From an uncultured Acetatifactor sp. (GTDB lineage: Bacteria; Bacillota; Clostridia; Lachnospirales; Lachnospiraceae): 7,825 nucleotides of DNA. Positions 1-5,502 of the stretch are shown here, piece after piece. The stretch is from positions 1-7,825 of the forward strand of contig CAJUJN010000128.1 of NCBI GenBank assembly GCA_910586775.1, written 5' to 3'. Each line of letters begins with the position of its first letter. The first letter of the stretch is position 1. The notes beneath the pieces were generated by a model that searched no databases, was not told where the DNA came from, and saw only the letters and a list, made by a program, of their open reading frames with translations. The position numbers were made by a program, and so were the translations under genes.

Positions 1-1
1 C

Positions 2-46
2 AATAAAGAACATGGGTTTGTATCTTTATTTTTAAAAAAGTTGTAA
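2..46 (+). CDS. 3' end of an unidentified upstream gene (partial)
   Basis: The first bases are open in one frame and end at a TAA at 44-46, giving a C-terminal tail NKEHGFVSLFLKKL. The codons are AT-rich like those of the next gene, which starts 49 bases downstream, so co-transcription is possible. The tail is too short to name. If the island is a BREX remnant, pglX would be an expected neighbour at this position, but nothing in these 14 residues proves it. The gap 47-95 has weak promoter-like hexamers (TTGTAA at 41-46 and TACAAA at 64-69, 17 bases apart), which I do not call. Confidence 0.35.
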   Translation, partial: NKEHGFVSLFLKKL

Positions 47-95
47 ACTGGTGAAGAATTAAGTACAAATGTAAAATAAAAGGGGGATTTATAGG

Positions 96-2870
96 ATGGG
101 ATACGTAGGATTAAGATGGTATAAGTGTGATTTTCATTTGCACACAATGTGCAGCGCGTGCTACAGGGAGAAGAAAGATACTCCAAGTGAATGGGTTGAG
201 GAAGTAAAAAGGAAAGGATTACAGTGTATAGCGATTACAGATCATAATGACTACAGAGGAATAGATGAAATTAAAGCAATATGTGAAGGAGAGGGAATAG
301 TAGTTTTCCCGGCGGTAGAGTTATCGTGTGATTCAAGTAAAATCCATATTCTAATCCTTTTTGATGTTCACTGTGAGGGAGCTGATGTAAGAGACTTTTT
401 GGCAAAGGTAGGAATCACAAAAAATGAATTGGGAAATAGCGCTAATACCTCTAATGGGAGTATTTTTGAGATATGCGATATGGCGCAAAAGGCGGGAGCA
501 TTGGTGATAGCTGCCCATATAGATGATTACAGCGGAATTTCTCAAATCAGCCATGACAATATCAAAAAGGTTTTGGACAGAAAATATATAAATGCTGTTC
601 AGATTGTGAATAAGAGTGTATGGGATGTGTATGAAAACAACAAGGATATAAAAGAGACATGCAGATTATTAAGTGAAAAATATGACAAGGAAATTTCAGA
701 TGATAAAGCAAAAGAATGGTACAAGGCCTACTCGTTGGCAAAAGAAGCTGGATTGCCATTTCTGACATTTTCTGATAATCCGTGTTCAGAAAAAGATGCA
801 AAGCATGGTTTATGGGGAATCGGAAGAAATTATTCCTGGCTTAAAATGGATCAAAAGCCGAATCTGGAAAGCGTGCGTCAGGCATTGTTATCTTATGATA
901 TGAGAGTACGGAATGAGTATGAAAGTCCCAATAAGCCGGATGCAGAGCCAGAATTGTGGATAAAGTCCATAAAAGCAACAGACACACTCCTTAATAAAAA
1001 AGAGGACATAATTGTGGATTTTAATCCTCAGTTAAATACAATAATTGGTGGAAGAGGTAGCGGAAAATCGTCTATTATCCGTATGCTGGTTGGAGGTATG
1101 TGTTCGTTTGGCGGGGATAATTTAGAGGAGATAAAGAATGAGCAGTATTATTTTTATAGAGAAAGCAAAAAGGAAAAAGGTAAAGGAATAGCGAGAGGTG
1201 TATTTACAAAAAACTCTACTTTGGAGATATATTTTGAGAGACTTGCTGATTCCTATAAATTAGTTGTCACGAATATTTCCAGTATGAGTAATCAGTCGCG
1301 TAAATTGTATAAGTATGTGAACGAAAGCTGGTCAGAGGTGGTCGATGATAATTTCCTAAATTTTTTCAAAGCACAGGCATATACCCAGAAGGAGATTTAC
1401 GAATTAGCGCTAGATGCCAATTCTTTATTAAGCATTATAGACGAAGATATAGCAGACCTCAGCAAAAAAATAAATGAGAAGGATACAATCTTTAATTCTT
1501 ATATTGCAAAATCACTTGAAATTTATGATTTGAAAAAGTCAATAAGTGAGGAGTCAAGGATAAACACAGAATTAAAAGATATAGAAGAGCAAATCAGCAA
1601 GTATGAATCAAGTGGGATATCTGACGCATTAAAGGAAAAAGAAAAGTATAGTGCACAAAAGAAGATAATAGATGATTACATAAAACAAAAAAGTGATAAA
1701 GTAACAGAACTAAAGAATTCGATTATGTCATTGGAACTGGTGAATCCCAATCTTTCAGAGATGGAGAATCCTGAATTAGAACTATTGTTGGATAAAGATC
1801 AAAAGGCATTTCTGATTAGAAAAAATGCTTTATTGGAATCCATCAGGTTGCTTGAGGAAGACACAGATAGCTTACTGGAGGAAATTGATAAATCAGAATG
1901 GAAAAAAGGAAAAGAGAGTGCAGAAAATCAATATAATAAAGTGTGTAAAGAACTTCAGGAGCAAGGTATTGATTTTGATAAATTAGATGAGCTGCTGGAT
2001 AGAAAAAAGAACAAATTGACAGAATTAGATAACATTAAATCGGACAAAGCAAAATTAGGTACTGCGGAAGAGACGCAGAAACTGTTATACGGGCAATATG
2101 AAAGGGCCGCTAATGAAATATGGAGTATGAGAGCAGATTTTATAAATGGAGTTATTGGAAAAGGTTCTAATGTGAAATTTGTGGTGAAGAAAGGACGAAA
2201 CAAGACTTCTTTTGTGAATATGATGAAATCTGTTTTACAAAAAGACAATGCAACGATTGATGATGAAATCAGTAAATTATCAACTTACTTTTTTGAAAAA
2301 GATGGAATGAAGAAATTTAGGGAATTGATGCAAGATATCAGGGATGAAAAGGATAAAAAGACATGTCAGGGAAGAATGAATTCAGCAATTAGGGATATGA
2401 CGCCAGAGGCGTTCTCGAGAATGATTGCATTTATTCCAGAGGATGACCTGGAGGTATCATACAAGCCGGAAGGTGCGAAAAAATTTATTCCACTCTCAAA
2501 TGCCTCTGCAGGTCAAAAAACTACAGCAATATTAACGTTTCTTTTGGCTTATGGAGATTTGCCGTTGCTATTAGACCAGCCAGAAGATGATTTGGACAAT
2601 AAATTGGTTTACGATTTGGTAGTAGCACGATTAAAAGAAGCCAAATCTAAGAGACAGGTTATTGTAGTGACACATAATGCGAATATTCCGGTTAATGCGG
2701 ATGCAGAGTATATTGTGTCAATGAATTCTGAAACAGATGATGTCAAAGTCAGATATGAGGGCACGATGGATGATAAGAAAATAGGAAAAGAAATATGTGA
2801 TGTCATGGAAGGTACAAAGTATGCTTTTGAAATGAGAGCAAAGAAGTATCATTTCCATATAGTTGAGTAA
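96..2870 (+). CDS. trlF: TrlF-family protein: PHP phosphoesterase fused to an SMC/Rad50-like ATPase
   Basis: This is a complete 924-residue protein. The N-terminal PHP metal-site motifs are visible: H14-L-H16, D49-H50-N51, E75, H84, H141 (AAHID) and D227 with H237 (SDN...KHG). An ATPase follows: Walker A GGRGSGKSS at 318-326 (Lys324), a long Glu/Lys-rich coiled coil from about 440 to 690, an ABC-signature-like SAGQK at 804-808, Walker B LLLDQPEDD with Asp827 and Glu830, and an H-loop VVTHN with His860. PHP domains are metal-dependent phosphoesterases. The Rad50/SMC-like fold suggests an ATP-gated nucleic-acid nuclease in the cytoplasm. An antiphage role is inferred from the fold and the neighbouring pglZ stub. 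The ATG at 96 is preceded by AGGGGG at 81-86 with 9 bases of spacing. All motifs are intact, so the gene looks functional. The substrate is unknown. Confidence 0.85.
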   Translation: MGYVGLRWYKCDFHLHTMCSACYREKKDTPSEWVEEVKRKGLQCIAITDHNDYRGIDEIKAICEGEGIVVFPAVELSCDSSKIHILILFDVHCEGADVRDFLAKVGITKNELGNSANTSNGSIFEICDMAQKAGALVIAAHIDDYSGISQISHDNIKKVLDRKYINAVQIVNKSVWDVYENNKDIKETCRLLSEKYDKEISDDKAKEWYKAYSLAKEAGLPFLTFSDNPCSEKDAKHGLWGIGRNYSWLKMDQKPNLESVRQALLSYDMRVRNEYESPNKPDAEPELWIKSIKATDTLLNKKEDIIVDFNPQLNTIIGGRGSGKSSIIRMLVGGMCSFGGDNLEEIKNEQYYFYRESKKEKGKGIARGVFTKNSTLEIYFERLADSYKLVVTNISSMSNQSRKLYKYVNESWSEVVDDNFLNFFKAQAYTQKEIYELALDANSLLSIIDEDIADLSKKINEKDTIFNSYIAKSLEIYDLKKSISEESRINTELKDIEEQISKYESSGISDALKEKEKYSAQKKIIDDYIKQKSDKVTELKNSIMSLELVNPNLSEMENPELELLLDKDQKAFLIRKNALLESIRLLEEDTDSLLEEIDKSEWKKGKESAENQYNKVCKELQEQGIDFDKLDELLDRKKNKLTELDNIKSDKAKLGTAEETQKLLYGQYERAANEIWSMRADFINGVIGKGSNVKFVVKKGRNKTSFVNMMKSVLQKDNATIDDEISKLSTYFFEKDGMKKFRELMQDIRDEKDKKTCQGRMNSAIRDMTPEAFSRMIAFIPEDDLEVSYKPEGAKKFIPLSNASAGQKTTAILTFLLAYGDLPLLLDQPEDDLDNKLVYDLVVARLKEAKSKRQVIVVTHNANIPVNADAEYIVSMNSETDDVKVRYEGTMDDKKIGKEICDVMEGTKYAFEMRAKKYHFHIVE

Positions 2871-2902
2871 GTACAGTTAATTTATTGCCCAAAGCATATT
2901 GA

Positions 2903-3874
2903 AAATGTTCGAAATACAATGTATGGAATTCCCTTGATGACAAGTCGTTTCTTGAAAAACTTGGTGGATACAGAAAAGACCGAAGGGAAGAAAAAGAGGG
3001 CCTGACGCTTGCCGGATTGATGATGTTCGGCGATGGGCTTGCCATACGGGACGAGTTCGATAATGTGTTCATGGATTACCGGGATGAAAGCCAGGTTACG
3101 TTGGAGATTCGCTGGAATGACCGTATCACATATGATGGGACATGGGAAAATAATTTGTTCAATTTCTTTACGAAGGTTACGCCAAAGCTGACTGCTGACC
3201 TGAAGAAGCCATTCAGATTGGAAGGAATGCAGCGGATTGATGAAACGCCTGTCCATAAGGCGGTAAGAGAAGCTTTCGTGAATCTGATTATACATGCGGA
3301 TTATCTGTTGGATGCAGGAACCTTAAAAGTAATAAAGCATGCTGATGGCTTTGAGTTTACCAATCCCGGAATCCTGAAACTTTCGATTGAGGACATTTAT
3401 CGGGGCGGAAATTCAAAGTCAAGGAATCCCCGTATGCAGACGATGCTCAGGATGATTGGATTCGGTGACAATGCCGGTTCCGGTTTCCCGGCGATTTTAT
3501 CTGCATGGGAAAATGAGGGTTGGATAAAACCAGAACTGAAAGAAGATACGAGACTGAATCAGGTTACTCTGACATTAAAGATGGTATATGCAAATGAAGA
3601 GGAGATGAAAGAAGATAGAAACTTCAATCAAAAAAATGAAAGAAGTTTGAAAGAAGTTTTGAAAGAAGTTTTAGTAGCAAAAGATTATGAGAAAATGTTT
3701 CCGATTATTGAATATCTGGAGGGAAATTTGGTCATTTCGACACAGATAGCCGAGCAGTTGACAGGAAGGTCATCAGCTACCGCATGGCGTTATTTGAAGA
3801 AGCTTGTGGAAGCAGGGGTTATAGAGCCTGATGGAAACACAAATAATGTAGGATATAGAAAGATTTTTCCGTAA
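2903..3874 (+). pseudogene. 5'-truncated Schlafen/AlbA_2-type ATP-binding protein with winged-helix tail
   Basis: The frame from 2903 to the TAA at 3872-3874 reads as the C-terminal two thirds of the common COG2865-type ATP-binding regulator. Its first recognisable part is LGGYRKDRREEKEGLTLAGL (2960-3019). A GHKL/HATPase_c_4-like section follows, with the N-box VREAFVNLIIHADY (about 3261-3304), NPG at 3362-3370, SRNPRMQTM near 3419-3445 and GFGDNAGSGFPAI. The protein ends with a winged helix-turn-helix (STQIAEQLTGRSSATAWRYL). A TGA at 2900-2902 closes the frame upstream, and the N-terminal AlbA_2 domain (roughly 200 residues) is absent. The first usable starts are TTG 3017 and ATG 3020/3023, inside the homologous region and without a ribosome site. 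I therefore call it a remnant, although a 283-285-residue product could still be made. It begins about 30 bases after the TrlF gene. The full-length family is associated with mobile and defence islands; its molecular role is unclear. Confidence 0.7.
3638..3672 (+). repeat. 12-bp tandem repeat GAAAGAAGTTTT, about 2.9 copies
   Basis: The unit GAAAGAAGTTTT occurs at 3649-3660 and 3661-3672, preceded by GAAAGAAGTTT at 3638-3648. It encodes the repeated ...LKEVLKEVL linker between the GHKL-like part and the C-terminal winged helix of the ATP-binding protein. Short repetitive linkers at this position are usual in the family, so this is probably a slippage-prone spacer without special function. Confidence 0.7.
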
Positions 3875-4098
3875 GCAGCAATGTCTCCAAAGTGGCTGGC
3901 GGGGGCGTGAATTATGTGCACAGTGGTTCTTCGCCACAAGAGATGCTGGTGCCTGTGCGGGATATTAAGATGGAGTGTGGTCATATGGAGACCCGTAATG
4001 CGGAAATTGCACTGGTCAGCATGGTACAGAAAATCACCAATAAGATTACTCTTCTGGACTTTATCCAATGCAACTGGAAGAGCCGGACAGGAAAATGA
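3874..4098 (+). pseudogene. pglZ: C-terminal stub of PglZ (BREX type I alkaline-phosphatase-like protein)
   Basis: From 3874 one frame reads SSNVSKVAGGGVNYVHSGSS, then PQEMLVPV and later RKITNKI-like residues (QKITNKITLLDFIQ), ending at TGA 4096-4098. Known BREX-1 PglZ proteins carry the pattern G-G-G-V-x-Y-V-H-G-G-x-S-x-Q-E-x-x-V-P-V, followed some 35 residues later by RKITNxITxLDFIQ, in their C-terminal part. The order and spacing match. PglZ is normally around 800 or more residues, so only about 75 codons remain and the catalytic phosphatase region is gone. After DFIQ the sequence no longer looks like PglZ, so the extreme 3' end is lost too. The only in-frame start is a GTG at 3892 with no ribosome site. 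The stub begins at the stop codon of the ATP-binding remnant, which marks a deletion junction. The identification is from memory of the family pattern. Confidence 0.65.
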
Positions 4099-4312
4099 AT
4101 CCGCTACCTGGACAAGTTGGTGGACGAGCTTGCCAAAGGGAATGCGCTGGAGAAAATCCTACGCGGATGATTTCCTGTTCATAATGAACCATTACGAGAA
4201 CATCCGATTGTGCAGAAAGCGGAAACTTCAAAGTCAGAGAATCCACGCATGCAGACAATGCACATAAGCCCCGCCAGGATAAGCGCCAGGCTAAGCCGAA
4301 CCAGGGAGCATA
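4099..4312 (+). pseudogene. Scrambled coding remnants between the pglZ stub and the AraC gene
   Basis: No intact gene is present. In the same frame as the pglZ stub, directly after its TGA, there is a protein-like run IRYLDKLVDELAKGNALEKI followed by LRG and TGA (4099-4170). I cannot assign it to a family. Further on, the same frame reads SKSENPRMQTM (4228-4260), which matches the motif SKSRNPRMQTM in the ATP-binding remnant upstream. This indicates a scrap of a second gene of that kind. Base composition is intermediate between the left and right blocks. No promoter for the downstream AraC gene stands out. Confidence 0.45.
4219..4261 (+). repeat. Diverged second copy of a 43-nt piece of the ATP-binding gene (other copy 3405-3446)
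   Basis: The 43 bases here align with 3405-3446 with five substitutions and one inserted C, about 86 percent identity by eye. Both copies encode the NPRMQTM motif of the GHKL-like section, in the same orientation. The inserted C shifts the frame just upstream of the motif. The divergence argues against a recent local duplication and for the remnant of a second, related gene. Confidence 0.6.
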
Positions 4313-4315
4313 TTG

Positions 4316-5290
4316 ATGAAAAAGAAACTATGTGACGGAACCACGGACAGAGATGCCCGAATCCTGCAAAGAGACGAAGACAGCATCATATACCAGATCA
4401 AGAATGACGCGGGAGAGCTGCTGATAACGGAACACCAGGTCTTTTCCGGCATCTGGCTGTGCTATAAAGACGCCCATATCCAGAGCTACACCTATCCCTC
4501 CTCCTACCCGTCAGGCATGCTGGAAATCACTCATTGCCGGGAGGGCCGGTTCGAGTACGACGCGGGGGAATTCTTCTTCTACCTGTCAGGTGGAGACATA
4601 TCTGTCTGCAAAAGCAGGGAAGAGGGAACGGTGGTATACTGCCCCACCAGGCACTATCACGGCGTGTCGATTCTGATTGACCCCGCCAGCGCGCCTTCCT
4701 GTCTGTCCTGCTTTCTGGAGGACGTCAATGTGAGCCCCGGTGCGCTTTTGGAAAAGTTCTGCGGAGAGGACAGATATTTCGTCATGAGATCCACGGCCCG
4801 GCTGGAGCATGTCTTTTCGGAGCTGTATTCCGTGCCCCAGGACATGAAGAAAGGCTATTTTAAGGTGAAGATACTGGAGCTTCTGATGTTCCTGAACAGC
4901 CTGGACATGAACCTGTCCCAGACGGAGTGGCGCTCCTGTTCCAGGACACATGTGGAACTGGCCAAAAAGGTATGCGGCTACATCAATGAACACATGGATA
5001 CCCGCCTGACCATTGAACAGCTGGCGGCGCGCTTTTTCGTATCCCCCGCGCAGCTGAAAAAAAGCTTTTACAGCGTCTACGGCGAATCCATATACGCCTA
5101 TGTCCGGGCCTATAAGATGCAGTCGGCGGCCCTGCGCATGCAGACCACAGGACAGTCGATCTCGGAAATAGCCAGCGCCTTCGGCTATGACAACAGCAGT
5201 AAATTCTCGAAGGCGTTCCGAGATGTGATGGGGGTCTCGCCCACGGAATACCGGAAGGGCATGGGGACAAGGATGGTTAGCCAAGACTAA
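4316..5290 (+). CDS. AraC-family transcriptional regulator (PchR/YbtA-like), probable siderophore-uptake activator
   Basis: The protein has 324 residues. The C-terminal 100 or so hold the double helix-turn-helix of AraC regulators: first helix pair around LTIEQLAARFFVSPAQLKKS, second around SISEIASAFGYDNSSKFSKAF, closing with the signature-like FRDVMGVSPTEYRKG. The N-terminal 200 residues would be the ligand-sensing part. Their length and style resemble PchR-type regulators, which activate siderophore uptake when the ferric siderophore is present. The ATG at 4316 is chosen because AGGGAG at 4303-4308 lies 7 bases upstream; a TTG at 4313 is less likely. The gene is clearly GC-richer than the left block. 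The downstream siderophore transporter genes and the repeats before them make that operon the likely target. The gene is complete; the ligand is unknown. Confidence 0.85.
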   Translation: MKKKLCDGTTDRDARILQRDEDSIIYQIKNDAGELLITEHQVFSGIWLCYKDAHIQSYTYPSSYPSGMLEITHCREGRFEYDAGEFFFYLSGGDISVCKSREEGTVVYCPTRHYHGVSILIDPASAPSCLSCFLEDVNVSPGALLEKFCGEDRYFVMRSTARLEHVFSELYSVPQDMKKGYFKVKILELLMFLNSLDMNLSQTEWRSCSRTHVELAKKVCGYINEHMDTRLTIEQLAARFFVSPAQLKKSFYSVYGESIYAYVRAYKMQSAALRMQTTGQSISEIASAFGYDNSSKFSKAFRDVMGVSPTEYRKGMGTRMVSQD

Positions 5291-5297
5291 TCTGTGC

Positions 5298-5357
5298 CTT
5301 TTTGGAGCATAACCGTAGCTGTTTGGAGTTGTGGGGAGCGCAGCTGGAGATTATAAT
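5298..5357 (+). promoter_or_regulatory. Promoter with 21-bp-spaced direct repeats, probable AraC-regulator operator
   Basis: CTTTTTGGAG at 5298-5307 is repeated as CTGTTTGGAG at 5319-5328, nine of ten bases identical and exactly 21 bp apart. That is two helical turns, as in the I1/I2 half-sites bound by AraC itself. The second repeat touches a weak -35 box TTGTGG (5329-5334). A perfect -10 TATAAT (5352-5357) follows after 17 bases. A poor -35 next to a direct-repeat operator is the classic layout of an AraC-activated promoter. Transcription would start near 5364, toward the permease. The assignment to the regulator next door is inferred. Confidence 0.6.
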
Positions 5358-5377
5358 AGCACATGGAATTCAGGATT

Positions 5378-5402
5378 GCCGTTTTTGCAAAAGAAATACG
5401 GC
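5378..5402 (+). other. Leader hairpin 1
   Basis: GCCGT at 5378-5382 pairs with ACGGC at 5398-5402, and three further T-A pairs can form after one T-T mismatch, around an A-rich loop. It lies about 15 bases after the predicted transcription start. No U tract follows, so it is not a terminator. It could be a 5' stabilising hairpin or part of a leader fold with the terminator downstream. Confidence 0.4.
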
Positions 5403-5418
5403 GGGCTGACAGAAAAAC

Positions 5419-5463
5419 ACGCAGTATATCAGAGCGGGTCTTCAGAGTGATACTGCGTTTTTT
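5419..5463 (+). terminator. Intrinsic terminator in the leader of the permease gene
   Basis: ACGCAGTAT (5419-5427) pairs perfectly with ATACTGCGT (5450-5458). A two-base bulge and a CA/TG pair extend the stem toward a loop of about 16 bases. The stem is followed by six T residues (5458-5463), the textbook form. It lies between the promoter at 5329-5357 and the permease start at 5503, so it would stop both readthrough from the AraC gene and transcripts from the operon promoter. It is therefore either an attenuator or the end of a short RNA of about 100 bases. An A-rich run on the 5' side gives a weaker terminator on the other strand. Confidence 0.7.
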
Positions 5464-5474
5464 AAATCCATAGG

Positions 5475-5490
5475 GTTAGTGAAAACTAAC
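5475..5490 (+). promoter_or_regulatory. Inverted repeat GTTAGT-GAAA-ACTAAC just before the ribosome site
   Basis: Perfect 6-bp arms at 5475-5480 and 5485-5490 enclose GAAA, a GNRA-type tetraloop in RNA. The repeat ends one base before the AAGGAGG ribosome site (5493-5498 core). In DNA the GTTAG/CTAAC arms are reminiscent of DtxR-type iron-repressor boxes, although the spacing differs from the classical 19-bp box. Either an RNA hairpin influencing translation start or a protein site is possible. Confidence 0.35.
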
Positions 5491-5502
5491 AAAGGAGGGA
5501 CT

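Noticed and set aside
41..69. Promoter for the TrlF gene (TTGTAA and TACAAA, 17 bases apart)
   Set aside because: Both boxes match the consensus at only four of six bases in an AT-rich region, and the first overlaps the stop of the preceding frame.
4157..4186. YADDFLFI, resembling the catalytic motif of reverse transcriptases
   Set aside because: The motif is in a frame without any other reverse-transcriptase block upstream or downstream, inside a scrambled region. The pglZ-frame segment that overlaps it looks more protein-like. Most likely chance.
3914..4267. 117-residue + strand ORF over the pglZ stub
   Set aside because: It overlaps the pglZ-like frame in another phase and has a Trp/Arg/Cys-rich, non-protein-like translation.
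4586..5284. 232-residue minus-strand ORF across the AraC gene
   Set aside because: Shadow of a well-supported regulator gene; composition is rich in His, Arg and Gly as expected for reverse frames.
5479..5481. Upstream GTG start for the permease
   Set aside because: It would put the strong AGGAGG site inside the gene and lies in the small hairpin; GTG 5503 has the correct ribosome site.
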